A stretch of 64,000 nucleotides of DNA from Streptomyces sp. D2-8 (GTDB lineage Bacteria > Actinomycetota > Actinomycetes > Streptomycetales > Streptomycetaceae). The DNA lies in assembly GCF_023184515.1 (NCBI RefSeq), contig NZ_JAAHBP010000023.1, positions 62,001 to 126,000 of the forward strand. The letters are read 5' to 3'. A program made the translations under genes and the position numbers. This document shows positions 1 to 8,573 of the stretch, piece after piece (position 1 is the first letter of the stretch; the number at the start of each line of letters is the position of its first letter). The notes under the pieces are model-generated. The model searched no databases. It was not told the DNA's origin and worked only from the letters and a program-made list of their open reading frames with translations.

Positions 1-668
1 CTGGGGGCTGTCCATAATCAACGGCGGATCTGCTGATCAAGGGAGAGACGCCACGTGAGCGAGACGACGACGGAGCAGGAGTCCGTGGGAGGAGTCGGCA
101 GGCGATGCCAGGCCGTCGGCCGCGTCGGACGCATGGCAGTCCCTCCTCCTGCGCGCCGGCCGCTCCTACTCAGCGGAGAGGCAACGCTGAACGAGCTCCC
201 TGTTGTTCTGCGGGACTCCGGGGCGTCCACCTGTCGGGTCGTGTGGGCCATTGAGAAGCGCATGGCAACGGCGTTCTTGCGTAGGGCGGCGCGGAGAGGA
301 TGCAGGCAGCTTCCTTCGCGGTCGGCGACGTCTTGCAGGGAGACATGACGTCCAGCTCCTCCACCTGCGGTACCGGGTTCGCGATCGTGGGGGCGTCGTG
401 AGTCGGCGAGAACGACGTGTCCGCGTAACGGAGCGGCAGCGTGCACCAGGAGATTTTGGTGCCCGCCCAGGGGGCCCATTTCGCCAGGTGAGACGGGTTG
501 CCGCTGAACTGCTGTGCACCTTGACTCCGCGAGCGCAGTAGTTTCGGGCCTCAACGGCCCGGCCAGGAAAGAGGGGGCGATGGGTCCACCTGGAGGAGAT
601 GGCCTCGCGCTCATTCTCCCCACGGCCCGTTCTGAGCCGACCGGCACACGTAAACACCGGGGTCAGAT
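1..668. other. Gene-free or decayed leading stretch
   Basis: I find no gene I can support in these 668 bases. Open frames exist on both strands, but none has a convincing start with a ribosome binding site, a recognisable domain, or the steady third-position G/C of the neighbouring genes. The minus strand between about 240 and 540 has one frame with a balanced amino-acid mix, which might be a decayed gene, but I cannot name it. The last part must hold the promoter of the gamma-glutamyltransferase gene. Confidence 0.5.
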
Positions 669-2498
669 ATGGAATTCACGACTCGTCCCACCCTGCGCGG
701 CACCTTCGGCATGGTGTCCTCCACCCACTGGCTCGCCTCGCAGTCGGCGATGGCCGTCCTGGAGAGCGGCGGCAACGCCTACGACGCGGCCGTGGCGGGC
801 GCCTTCGTGCTGCACGTCGTCGAGCCGCACCTCAACGGCCCGGCCGGCGAGGTGCCGATCCTGCTCGCCCCGGCCGGCGCCGAGGTACGGGTGCTGTGCG
901 GGCAGGGCGTCGCGCCGGCCGGGGCGACCGTCGCGCACTACCAGGGCCTCGGCCTGGACCTCGTCCCCGGCACCGGGCCGCTCGCCGCCGCCGTGCCGGG
1001 CGCGTTCGACGCCTGGATGCTGCTGCTGCGCGACCACGGCACCAAGACCCTCGACGACGTCCTGGCGTACGCCATCGGCTACGCCGAGCACGGGCACGCG
1101 CCCGTGGAGCGCGTCGGCGAAACCGTCGAGACCGTGCGCGAGCTGTTCGAGACGGAGTGGACCTCGTCGGCGGACGTCTACCTGCCCGGCGGCAAGGCGC
1201 CCCGCCCCGGTGAGCTCTTCGCCAACCCCGCGCTCGCCGCCACCTGGAAGCGCCTGCTCGCCGAGACCGCCGGCGCGGGCGGCAGGGAGGCGCGGATCGA
1301 GGCCGCCCGTCAGGTGTGGCGCACCGGGTTCATCGCCGACGCCCTCGTCCGCCAGGCGGGGCGCCCGACGAGGGACACCAGCGGGGAACGCCACACCGGC
1401 ACCCTCACGGCCGCCGACCTCGCCGCCTGGTCCGCGACCTACGAGACACCGGCGACCTACGACTGGAACGGCTGGACCGTGTGCAAACCCGGCCCCTGGA
1501 GCCAGGGCCCGGTCCTGCTCCAGCAGCTCGCCCTGCTCCCGCCCGAACTGCCCCCCTACGGTTCGGCCGACTACGTCCACCTGCTGATCGAGAACTGCAA
1601 GCTCGCCATGGCCGACCGGGAGGCCTGGTACGGGGACGCCGCCGACGTGCCGCTCGACGACTTGCTGTCCGACGGGTACAACACGGCCCGCCGCGCCCTC
1701 GTCGGAGACCGGGCCGAGAACGACCTGCGGCCCGGCAGCCCCGGCGGCCGCACCCCGCGCCTGTCCGCGCACGCGCACGTGGCGGCCGCCGCCCAGGAGG
1801 GCTTCGACGCCCTGGGCGCCGGTGAACCGACCGTCGCCAAGAGCCCGGCGTCCCCCGTGCCGGGCGAGCCGGAGACCCTCGCCGACGGGACCACCCTCGG
1901 CGACACCTGCCACCTCGACGTCGTCGACCGCTGGGGCAACATGGTCTCGGCCACGCCCAGCGGCGGCTGGCTCCAGTCCAACCCCGTCGTGCCCGAACTC
2001 GGCTTCCCGCTCGGCACCCGGCTCCAGATGGCCTGGCTGGAGGAGGGCCTGCCGGGCTCCCTCACCCCCGGCCGCCGCCCCCGCACCACGCTGACGCCCT
2101 CGATCGCCCTGCGCGACGGCGTACCCGTCATGGCGTTCGGCACGCCCGGCGGGGACCAGCAGGACCAGTGGCAGCTGCACTTCTTCCTCGCCGTCGCCCT
2201 GCGCGCCCAGGTGCGCGGCGGCCCCGACCTCCAGGGCGCGATCGACGCCCCGAACTGGCACAACGACAGCTTCCCCGGCTCCTTCTACCCGCGCGGCATG
2301 CGCCCGGGCAGCGTGACCGTGGAGTCCCGCACCGACCCGGCCGTCATCGGGGAGCTGAGGCGGCGCGGCCACGACGTGACCGTGGGCGGCCCCTGGTCGG
2401 AGGGCAGGCTGTGCGCGGTCGCGCGGGACCCGGAGACGGGCGTGCTGTCGGCGGCGGCGAACCCGCGCGGGATGCAGGGATACGCGGTGGGCCGGTGA
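669..2498 (+). CDS. Gamma-glutamyltransferase family protein
   Basis: A 609-residue member of the gamma-glutamyltranspeptidase (Ntn-hydrolase) family. Such enzymes self-cleave before a Thr that becomes the N-terminal nucleophile and then hydrolyse or transfer gamma-glutamyl groups from glutathione-like substrates. The expected Thr is visible at residue 413 in the context GDT-CHLDVVDRWGN, followed by the SATPSGGW and TPGRRPRTTLTPS blocks of the small subunit. The N-terminal GGNAYDAAVAGAF block is also present. No signal peptide is seen, so it is probably cytoplasmic, unlike periplasmic Ggt of enterics. The ATG at 669 lacks a strong Shine-Dalgarno. Family is sure; substrate is not. Confidence 0.88.
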   Translation: MEFTTRPTLRGTFGMVSSTHWLASQSAMAVLESGGNAYDAAVAGAFVLHVVEPHLNGPAGEVPILLAPAGAEVRVLCGQGVAPAGATVAHYQGLGLDLVPGTGPLAAAVPGAFDAWMLLLRDHGTKTLDDVLAYAIGYAEHGHAPVERVGETVETVRELFETEWTSSADVYLPGGKAPRPGELFANPALAATWKRLLAETAGAGGREARIEAARQVWRTGFIADALVRQAGRPTRDTSGERHTGTLTAADLAAWSATYETPATYDWNGWTVCKPGPWSQGPVLLQQLALLPPELPPYGSADYVHLLIENCKLAMADREAWYGDAADVPLDDLLSDGYNTARRALVGDRAENDLRPGSPGGRTPRLSAHAHVAAAAQEGFDALGAGEPTVAKSPASPVPGEPETLADGTTLGDTCHLDVVDRWGNMVSATPSGGWLQSNPVVPELGFPLGTRLQMAWLEEGLPGSLTPGRRPRTTLTPSIALRDGVPVMAFGTPGGDQQDQWQLHFFLAVALRAQVRGGPDLQGAIDAPNWHNDSFPGSFYPRGMRPGSVTVESRTDPAVIGELRRRGHDVTVGGPWSEGRLCAVARDPETGVLSAAANPRGMQGYAVGR

Positions 2499-2575
2499 AC
2501 CGCTGTTCATCACGATGCCACCCCCATTCCACCCGGCGGGCGGGCCGTGTCAGTGGCACGTGTTGTCATGGAGGG

Positions 2576-3421
2576 GTGAACGACAGCAACGAAACCATCG
2601 AAGAGTTTCTCGCAGAGCAGGCCTCCGACGTCGAAGAGGCGATCCGCAAGGCGGCCGCCACCGAGATCATGCCGCGCTGGCGCCAGCTCGCCGCGCACGA
2701 GGTCGACCAGAAGAGCGGGCCGCACGACCTGGTGACCGACGCCGACCGCATGGCCGAGCTGTACCTGACCGCGGCCCTGGCCGACCTGCTGCCCGGCTCG
2801 GTCGTCGTCGGCGAGGAGGCGGTCCACGCCAACCCGGCGTCCTACGAGGCGATACGCGGCGACGCCCCGGTCTGGATCGTCGACCCGGTCGACGGGACAC
2901 GCCAGTTCGTGCGCGGCGAGGCCGGATTCTGCACCCTGGTCGCGCTCGCCCACCGGGGCACCCTGCTCGCGTCCTGGACGTACGCGCCCGCCCGCGACCG
3001 GCTCGCCACCGCCCAGCGGGGCAAGGGCGCCCACCTCGACGGGGAGCGGCTGTTCGCCGGAGTGCCGGAGCCCGGCCGGGACCTGCGCGTGGCCACCTCC
3101 CACCCCGACTACACGACGGACGAGGAGAAGCACGCCCTGCTCGGCCTGCGCGCCGACGGTGTGGCACCGCGCCCGTGCGGCTCGGCCGGACTGGAGTATC
3201 TCGCCATCGCCCGCGGCGAGTCGGACGCGGTGGCGTTCTCCTGGGAGGCGGCCTGGGATCACGCGGCCGGTCTGCTCCTGGTCGAGGAGGCGGGCGGCGC
3301 CCACCTGACCCTCGCGGGCGAGCCGTTCCGCATCTCCGGCGGCAACGCCCTGCCCTTCACCGCGGCCCGCGACGCCGCCACGGCCCGCCGGGTGGTGGGC
3401 CTGCTGTCGGGCGGCGTATGA
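2576..3421 (+). CDS. Inositol monophosphatase family phosphatase
   Basis: A 281-residue Mg2+-dependent phosphatase of the inositol monophosphatase/HisN superfamily. The metal-binding motif DPVDGT lies at residues 103-108, an upstream acidic GEEAVH segment supplies further ligands, and a WEAAWDHAAG block near the C-terminus matches the second conserved family motif. Substrate could be inositol phosphate, histidinol phosphate or PAP; sequence alone does not decide. The start is a GTG at 2576. A purine-rich GGAGGG touches it directly with no spacing, which is abnormal for a Shine-Dalgarno, so the start may work differently or lie elsewhere. The gene stands alone, followed by a hairpin. Confidence 0.85.
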   Translation: MNDSNETIEEFLAEQASDVEEAIRKAAATEIMPRWRQLAAHEVDQKSGPHDLVTDADRMAELYLTAALADLLPGSVVVGEEAVHANPASYEAIRGDAPVWIVDPVDGTRQFVRGEAGFCTLVALAHRGTLLASWTYAPARDRLATAQRGKGAHLDGERLFAGVPEPGRDLRVATSHPDYTTDEEKHALLGLRADGVAPRPCGSAGLEYLAIARGESDAVAFSWEAAWDHAAGLLLVEEAGGAHLTLAGEPFRISGGNALPFTAARDAATARRVVGLLSGGV

Positions 3422-3473
3422 GCGGCAGAACCCGTTGCGTGCCGCACACAGGTGATGACCCAACGTGCGCATC

Positions 3474-3505
3474 GGAAGGTTTCAGCCGCCGCAAAGCGGC
3501 CTTCC
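3474..3505 (+). terminator. Hairpin downstream of the phosphatase gene
   Basis: GGAAGG (3474-3479) pairs with CCTTCC (3500-3505), and inside it CCGC/GCGG closes an AAA loop. It lies 53 bp after the stop of the preceding gene and before the next promoter. There is no U-tract, which is common for streptomycete terminators. Confidence 0.5.
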
Positions 3506-3602
3506 GCACCGGAAATCACCGGCCGCCGGTGACTGTCAGTCTCCGGGCATATCCTGATCCTCAGTGGCCATCGGCTGACGAAGGGGTCCGAAGGTGCCGT
3601 CG

Positions 3603-5012
3603 ATGCTCGATGTCGTCGTAGTGGGTGCGGGGCCGAACGGACTGACCGCGGCCGTGGAGCTGGCCCGCCGCGGTTTCTCCGTCGCCGTTTTCGAGGCCCG
3701 GAGCACCGTGGGCGGCGGAGCCCGCACCGAGGAGCTCACCCTCCCCGGCTTCCGGCACGACCCGTGCTCCGCGGCCCACCCGCTCGCCATCAACTCACCG
3801 GCGTTCCGCGCCCTGCCGCTCGAGCGGTACGGCCTGGAGTGGCTGCACGCCGAGCTGCCCATGGCGCATCCCTTCCCGGACGGCACGGCGGCCGTCCTGG
3901 CCCGGACGATCGGCGAGACGGCCGCCTCCTTCGGCCCGCGCGACGCCGGTGCGTACCGCAGGCTCATCAAGCCCTTCCTGCCCAAGTGGGACACCCTCGC
4001 CCGGGACTTCATGTCGCTGCCGCTGACCGCGCTGCCCCGCGACCCGGTGACCCTCGCCCGCTTCGGCCTGGCCGGGCTGCCCCCGTCGACGCTGCTGATG
4101 CGGCGCTTCCGCGACGAACCGGCCAAGGCCCTGTTCTCCGGGCTCGTCGCCCACGTCATGGCACCGCTCGGCGGCTTCGCCACCGGCGCCATCGGCCTGG
4201 TCTTCGCCCTCGCGGCGCACGCCCGCGGCTGGCCCGTCGCCCGCGGCGGCTCCCAGTCCCTCTCCGACGCCCTCACCGCCTACCTGCGCGACCTCGGCGG
4301 CAGCGTCCACACCGACTACGAGGTCAAACGCCTCGACGACCTGCCGCCGGCCCGGGCGTACGTCTTCGACACCTCGCCCACCGCCCTGGCCCGCATCGCC
4401 GGCTTCGGCAACCACTACGCCGGCTACCGCTACGGACCGGGCGTCTTCAAGGTCGACTACGCGCTGGACGGCCCCGTGCCCTGGACCGCGAAGGAGGCCC
4501 GCGCCGCCGGCACGGTGCAGGTCGGCGCGAGCAGCGCGGAGATCGGCGCGGCCCTGCGCGCGGTGTCCCGGGAGGGCCGGGCCCCCGACAAGCCGTTCCT
4601 CATCACGGTCCAGCCGAGCGTCGTCGACCCCACCCGGGCCCCGGCGGGCAAGCACGTCTTCTGGGCCTACGGCCACGTCCCGCACGGCTGGACCGGCGAC
4701 CTCACCGACACCATCGAGCGCCAACTGGAGCGCTTCGCCCCGGGGTTCCGCGACCGCGTCCTGGCGCGCGCCACGGCGGGCCCGCCCGAACTCGCCGCCC
4801 GCAACGCCAACTACATCGGCGGGGACATCGCCTCCGGCGCGGTCTCCGGCCTCCAGCTCCTGCTGCGCCCGAAGCCCACCCTGTTCCCGTACCGCACCCC
4901 GCATCCGGCCGTGTTCATCTGCTCGTCGGCGACCCCGCCGGGCCCCGGAGTGCACGGCATGTCGGGGCACAACGCGGCGAAGGCCGTATGGAAGCGACTG
5001 AGGCAGACATGA
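3603..5012 (+). CDS. Phytoene desaturase-like FAD oxidoreductase
   Basis: A 469-residue NAD(P)/FAD-dependent oxidoreductase of the phytoene-desaturase/amine-oxidase type. The N-terminus carries the dinucleotide-binding motif VVVGAGPNGL followed by the acidic strand end FEARSTVGGGARTEE. The C-terminus ends with the GVHGMSGHNAAKAVW motif that in this family contacts FAD again. I chose ATG 3603 over GTG 3594 because GAAGG at 3590-3594 lies 8 nt upstream of the ATG but overlaps the GTG. No carotenoid genes are nearby, so the usual desaturase annotation should not be taken literally. The stop overlaps the start of the macro-domain gene (ATGA), so the two are translated together. Confidence 0.85.
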   Translation: MLDVVVVGAGPNGLTAAVELARRGFSVAVFEARSTVGGGARTEELTLPGFRHDPCSAAHPLAINSPAFRALPLERYGLEWLHAELPMAHPFPDGTAAVLARTIGETAASFGPRDAGAYRRLIKPFLPKWDTLARDFMSLPLTALPRDPVTLARFGLAGLPPSTLLMRRFRDEPAKALFSGLVAHVMAPLGGFATGAIGLVFALAAHARGWPVARGGSQSLSDALTAYLRDLGGSVHTDYEVKRLDDLPPARAYVFDTSPTALARIAGFGNHYAGYRYGPGVFKVDYALDGPVPWTAKEARAAGTVQVGASSAEIGAALRAVSREGRAPDKPFLITVQPSVVDPTRAPAGKHVFWAYGHVPHGWTGDLTDTIERQLERFAPGFRDRVLARATAGPPELAARNANYIGGDIASGAVSGLQLLLRPKPTLFPYRTPHPAVFICSSATPPGPGVHGMSGHNAAKAVWKRLRQT

Positions 5013-5518
5013 CGACCATCGAACTGGTCCGGGGCGACATCACCCGCCAGAGCATCGACGCGATCGTCAACGCGGCCAACTCCTCACTGCTGGGCGGGGG
5101 AGGCGTCGACGGAGCGATCCACCGCCGCGGCGGCCCCGCGATCCTCGAGGACTGCCGCCGGCTCCGCGCGGCGCACCTCGGCAAGGGCCTGCCCACGGGC
5201 CAGGCCGTCGCCACCACCGCGGGCGACCTGGACGCCCGCTGGGTCATCCACACGGTCGGCCCGGTGTTCAGCGCGAGCGAGGACCGCTCCGGCCTCCTCG
5301 CCTCCTGCTACCGCGAGTCGCTCCGTGTCGCCGGCGAACTCGGCGCCCGTACCGTCGCGTTCCCCGCGATCTCCACGGGCGTCTACGGCTGGCCGATGGA
5401 CGACGGCGCCCGCATCGCGGTCGAGACCGTGCGGGCAGCGGACACGGCGGTCGAGGAGGTCAGGTTCGTCCTCTTCGACGAGCGGGCGTACGAGGCGTTC
5501 GCCGCGCGACTCGGCTGA
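5009..5518 (+). CDS. Macro-domain ADP-ribose-binding protein
   Basis: A 169-residue stand-alone macro domain. The signature NAAN lies at residues 21-24 and GGGGVDGAIH at 29-38, with FPAISTGVYGWP further on. These are the ADP-ribose contacts of the MacroD/YmdB group, whose members hydrolyse O-acetyl-ADP-ribose or remove ADP-ribose from proteins. The start overlaps the preceding stop by 4 nt, so it is co-expressed with the FAD oxidoreductase. An in-frame ATG 21 nt upstream (4988) is an alternative start. A sirtuin, Nudix hydrolase and ADP-ribosylglycohydrolase lie 14-17 kb away, giving the window an unusual density of ADP-ribose enzymes. Confidence 0.92.
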   Translation: MTTIELVRGDITRQSIDAIVNAANSSLLGGGGVDGAIHRRGGPAILEDCRRLRAAHLGKGLPTGQAVATTAGDLDARWVIHTVGPVFSASEDRSGLLASCYRESLRVAGELGARTVAFPAISTGVYGWPMDDGARIAVETVRAADTAVEEVRFVLFDERAYEAFAARLG

Positions 5519-5531
5519 CGCGGCGGCGGGC

Positions 5532-6365
5532 TCAGACGGGCTCCGGCTCGAAATGCCGCAGCAGGTCCCGGCCTGGCTGGACGACGCCGTAGCTGCTCTC
5601 CGGTACGGCGTTCCACACGCCGGGGAGATCGCCCAGCGGCTCCGACACGACCAGCCGCGTCTCGTCGGAGACGTGGTTCAGGAACCCCAGGTCGGGGTGG
5701 AGGGCACGTATGTCCTCCACCCGGCTGCTGAAGTACAGCGACCGCGATTTTCCCGCGCTGGAGTAGCGGAAGAACCACACCCGCTCCCCGTCGGTCGCCG
5801 CGACCGTCATCTGCAGCGGCTGCGGCACTCCGTGCTCGCGGCCCAGCCGCTCGATGAGCCCCGTCATCCGGGCCACCGCACCCGGCGGATCGCCGTCCAG
5901 CCCGAGGGTGAGCGCCACGTGGAACATCACCTCGGAGTCCGTCGTGCCCTCCAGCGACGGGAACAGCCCCGGGTCCACGGCCAGCATGAGATCCCGGCGC
6001 AGTTCGCGGAACCCGTCGATCGCCCCGTTGTGCATCCACATCCACCGCCCGTGGCGGAACGGATGGCAGTTCGTCTGCTGCACGGCCGAGCCGGTGGAGG
6101 CGCGTACATGCGCGAAGAACAGCGGCGAGCGGACGTGGTCGGCGATCTCCCGCAGGTTGCGGTTGCTCCAGGCCGGGCCGGTGTCGCGGATGACGGCGGG
6201 GGTGCGCAGGTGCCACGCGTACCAGCCGACGCCGAAGCCGTCGCCGTTGGTGGTCTCGACCCCCATCCGCGCGTGCAGGCTCTGGTCGATCAGCGAGTGC
6301 TCGGGGCGGTAGAGGACGTCGTCGAGCAGCACGGGAGTGCCCGAGTAGGCGAGCCAGCGGCACAT
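5532..6365 (-). CDS. Class II glutamine amidotransferase (YafJ/EgtC-like)
   Basis: A 277-residue class II (Ntn) glutamine amidotransferase. The start is fixed by the family: Met-Cys-Arg-Trp-Leu puts Cys2 at the N-terminus after Met removal as the catalytic nucleophile. The motifs TTNGDGFGVGWY, FAHVRASTG and MHNGAIDGF that build the glutaminase pocket are all present. Relatives include YafJ and EgtC of ergothioneine synthesis, but no egt genes adjoin it, so the physiological substrate is open. The C-terminus ends close to that of the macro-domain gene (convergent, 13 bp apart). A perfect short palindrome lies about 100 bp upstream. Confidence 0.88.
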   Translation of the reverse strand: MCRWLAYSGTPVLLDDVLYRPEHSLIDQSLHARMGVETTNGDGFGVGWYAWHLRTPAVIRDTGPAWSNRNLREIADHVRSPLFFAHVRASTGSAVQQTNCHPFRHGRWMWMHNGAIDGFRELRRDLMLAVDPGLFPSLEGTTDSEVMFHVALTLGLDGDPPGAVARMTGLIERLGREHGVPQPLQMTVAATDGERVWFFRYSSAGKSRSLYFSSRVEDIRALHPDLGFLNHVSDETRLVVSEPLGDLPGVWNAVPESSYGVVQPGRDLLRHFEPEPV

Positions 6366-6462
6366 GGCCGATACCCCTGTTCCGAGCCGCCCGGGCCGGG
6401 CCCGCGCGGCTCCGTAGCCGGTGTACGTGGACTTCAGGGAACCCCGTTCGCGCCCGGGTCGC

Positions 6463-6479
6463 ATCGCCCGCCGCGGGTG
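6463..6479. promoter_or_regulatory. Palindromic operator-like site, copy 1
   Basis: The 17-mer ATCGCCCGCCGCGGGTG lies 98 bp upstream of the amidotransferase start. It is identical at 16 of 17 positions to a site at 9237-9253, which lies 91 bp upstream of the K+ channel gene. Both read CRCCCGC-C-GCGGGTG. A shared regulator is possible, but this is inference from sequence and placement only. Confidence 0.35.
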
Positions 6480-6490
6480 GTTGCGGGGCC

Positions 6491-6847
6491 GTGGCCGGGC
6501 CTGCGCGGGTGAGTGAACGCCGAGATCCTGATCGAGACGAGCGTCGCTCGCGACCGGACGGACGGCGGACGACGGTGGGGTCCGTGGCCGTGACGGAGGA
6601 GACCGACGCGGAGCCCGAGGACGTCGATCCCACGAGTGATCCGCTCCTGAGCACCCGCGCGCGCCCAGCCGGAGCGGCCCGGCCCCTTCGTGCGTCGGGT
6701 GCGCCTGGTCCGCCACCTCGACCGGGCCCTCGCGACACCGCTGACGATGGCCGACGGCGCGCGGACCGGCCGAGCATCAACCGCAAGCTCGCGGTGAGCC
6801 GGCGCCGCGACGCGGTCCGCCGCGCCCGCCCCATGAAGCCCCTGTGA
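6491..6847 (+). CDS. Doubtful small ORF with a frame switch
   Basis: An open frame of 118 codons in the roughly 600-bp gap between the amidotransferase and the next small gene. The stretch from GTG 6590 and the last 23 codons show the G/C-rich third positions of real genes. The middle (about 6665-6775) shows that pattern in another frame, reading VRRVRLVRHLDRALATPL. This suggests a small gene damaged by two indels, or chance. No ribosome binding site and no recognisable family. Confidence 0.18.
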   Translation: MAGPARVSERRDPDRDERRSRPDGRRTTVGSVAVTEETDAEPEDVDPTSDPLLSTRARPAGAARPLRASGAPGPPPRPGPRDTADDGRRRADRPSINRKLAVSRRRDAVRRARPMKPL

Positions 6848-6962
6848 GCCGCGCCGCGAGGTTCACCTGCGCAGGGTGAGGGCGGACGGCCCGCCGGAGC
6901 GGACCATGGCAGGACGAGGGCGCACCCCGCCCGCCCCAGGCCGCCCGGGGGAGAAGCAGCAC

Positions 6963-7160
6963 ATGCGCTACGAGATCCGCGTCGCCGGACAGATGTCGGA
7001 GACACTGGCCAAGGTCTTCCCGGAGCTGGAGCACGTGGTGATGGCCGGGCAGACGGTCCTGTTCGGCCCGGTCACCGACGAGGCCCACCTGTACGGGCTG
7101 CTGACCCGATTCCGGTCGCTGGGACTCAGGGTCGTGGAGATGCGCCGGCTGCCGGAGTGA
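6963..7160 (+). CDS. Small conserved protein of unknown function
   Basis: A 65-residue protein. The ATG at 6963 has a good GGGGAG ribosome binding site 9 nt upstream, so the longer frame from 6876 is rejected. It reads as a compact alpha/beta fold (MRYEIRVAGQMSE, then LYGLLTRFRSLGLRVVEMRRLPE). I remember similar short proteins in Streptomyces but know no function. Its TGA directly abuts the stop of the convergent DUF2252 gene (TGATCA), leaving no spacer. Confidence 0.7.
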   Translation: MRYEIRVAGQMSETLAKVFPELEHVVMAGQTVLFGPVTDEAHLYGLLTRFRSLGLRVVEMRRLPE

Positions 7161-8570
7161 TCACTCCGTCGCCGCGTGGAGCCGGCCCGAGCGGACCGCC
7201 GCGCCCAGCGCCTCGAAGTCCCGCTCGTTCTGGTCGGCGTACGCCTGGGCGAACACGGTGAGCGCGCGGTCGAATCGGTCGCCGCCGCCCAGGTAGGCCG
7301 CGAGGGCGATGGGGTCGCCGGAGCGGGCGTGGGCCCGCGCCAGGCTCGCCCCGCACAGCCGCCCGAACAGCCGGAGCAGACCGGGGTCCATGGTCTCCGG
7401 CCGGGCGACGCCCTTCCAGTCCCGCAACTGCCGTACGTAGAAGTCCCGCTCCTGCCCGTCGAGGCCCACCGCGTGCGTCCACCCCAGCAGGATGTCGCTG
7501 GTCGTCTGGATCAGCCGCTGTCCCGCCACCACGCGCCGGCCCTGGTTGTCGTAGCGGTCGCCGCCGGAGTGGGCGGCGAGCACCGACTCCTGTGCCTCCT
7601 TGGCCTGGAGCAGCAGCGGATCGTCGTCGTCCCGCCCGAGCAGCAGCACGATCCAGCAGCGGGTGCCGACACTGCCGACCCCCACCACCTTGCGGGCGAT
7701 GTCCACCAGGCGGTAGCGGCGCAGCAGATGCCGGCGCTCGGACGACAGGGTCCGGGCGTACCCCTCCAGGACGGCGCGCAGCTCCCTCTCCCGCCCCCGC
7801 TGCGAGGAGTCGTCCATCAGGTCCCGCAGCGGGGTGATCAGCGGCGGGTCCGGTGTGATCCGCCGCCCCTCGGCCGTGGCCCGGGTGAGCTTCGCGTAGG
7901 CCTGCATGTGGGTCCGGGCCCGGGCGCTCGCCGTGGCCTTCCCGGTGCGGCGCCGGGCCTCCTTGGACATCGACGCGGCCATCAGCTCCCGCATGTGGTC
8001 GGCGTCGTCCTGGGCGTACCAGATGTCCAGGTTGCGCATCCCGGCGAACTCCCGCATCCGCCGCCGGTAGGCCCGGACACAGGTCTCCACCGCGCTGTTC
8101 TGCTCCGCCGCCGAGAAGCCGTTGGCGCGGCCCGCGATGGCGAAGCTGGCCGCGAGCCGTTTGACGTCCCACTCGAACGGCCCGGCCAGGGTCTCGTCGA
8201 AGTCGTTGATGTCGAAGACCAGATGGCGCTCCGGCGAGGCCAGCAGCCGGAAGTTCAGCAGATGGGCGTCCCCGCACAGCTGCACCCGCAGCCCGGTGTC
8301 CGTGGTCGCCCCGAGGTCCGCCGCCATGATCGCCGCCGCGCCGCGGTAGAAGCGGAACGGGGACTCCAGCATGCGGCCGTAGCGCAGCGGCACCAACTCC
8401 GGTACGCGGGTGGCCGACTGGCGCTCCACCACCTCGACCGGGTCGAAACGGTCCGGTCCCGCCTCGAATCCGGCGTGGGACGACCGCGGCACGCGCCGCC
8501 GCGCGGCCCGGCCCGCGGCCGCCCGCTCTGCCGGTGACATGAAGGTCGTGAAGGGGCTCGGTACGGTCAT
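7161..8570 (-). CDS. DUF2252 family protein
   Basis: A 469-residue DUF2252 protein. The conserved blocks are visible: RYGRMLESPFRFYRGAA, QLCGDAHLLNF, FDINDFDETLAGPFEWDVKRLAAS, and a C-terminal GRLCGASLARAHARSGD. The arrangement of GDAHLLNF followed by DINDFDE resembles the catalytic and metal-binding loops of the aminoglycoside-kinase-like fold, so a kinase-like activity is a reasonable guess, but no function is established to my knowledge. Its start lies 3 nt beyond the stop of the K+ channel gene, so they form an operon. Confidence 0.88.
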   Translation of the reverse strand: MTVPSPFTTFMSPAERAAAGRAARRRVPRSSHAGFEAGPDRFDPVEVVERQSATRVPELVPLRYGRMLESPFRFYRGAAAIMAADLGATTDTGLRVQLCGDAHLLNFRLLASPERHLVFDINDFDETLAGPFEWDVKRLAASFAIAGRANGFSAAEQNSAVETCVRAYRRRMREFAGMRNLDIWYAQDDADHMRELMAASMSKEARRRTGKATASARARTHMQAYAKLTRATAEGRRITPDPPLITPLRDLMDDSSQRGRERELRAVLEGYARTLSSERRHLLRRYRLVDIARKVVGVGSVGTRCWIVLLLGRDDDDPLLLQAKEAQESVLAAHSGGDRYDNQGRRVVAGQRLIQTTSDILLGWTHAVGLDGQERDFYVRQLRDWKGVARPETMDPGLLRLFGRLCGASLARAHARSGDPIALAAYLGGGDRFDRALTVFAQAYADQNERDFEALGAAVRSGRLHAATE

Positions 8571-8573
8571 GGC

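Noticed and set aside
663..2513. A 616-codon minus-strand open frame opposite the gamma-glutamyltransferase gene
   Set aside because: It is the mirror of a high-GC gene, with Gly/Arg/Val-rich low-complexity composition and no domain, and the plus-strand protein has clear family motifs.
3603..5012. Carotenoid biosynthesis locus suggested by a phytoene-desaturase-like protein
   Set aside because: No crtB, crtE or cyclase genes are nearby; the family is broad and the neighbour is a macro-domain protein.
5532..6365. EgtC of ergothioneine synthesis
   Set aside because: The protein is of the same class II amidotransferase family, but egtA, egtB and egtD do not adjoin it.
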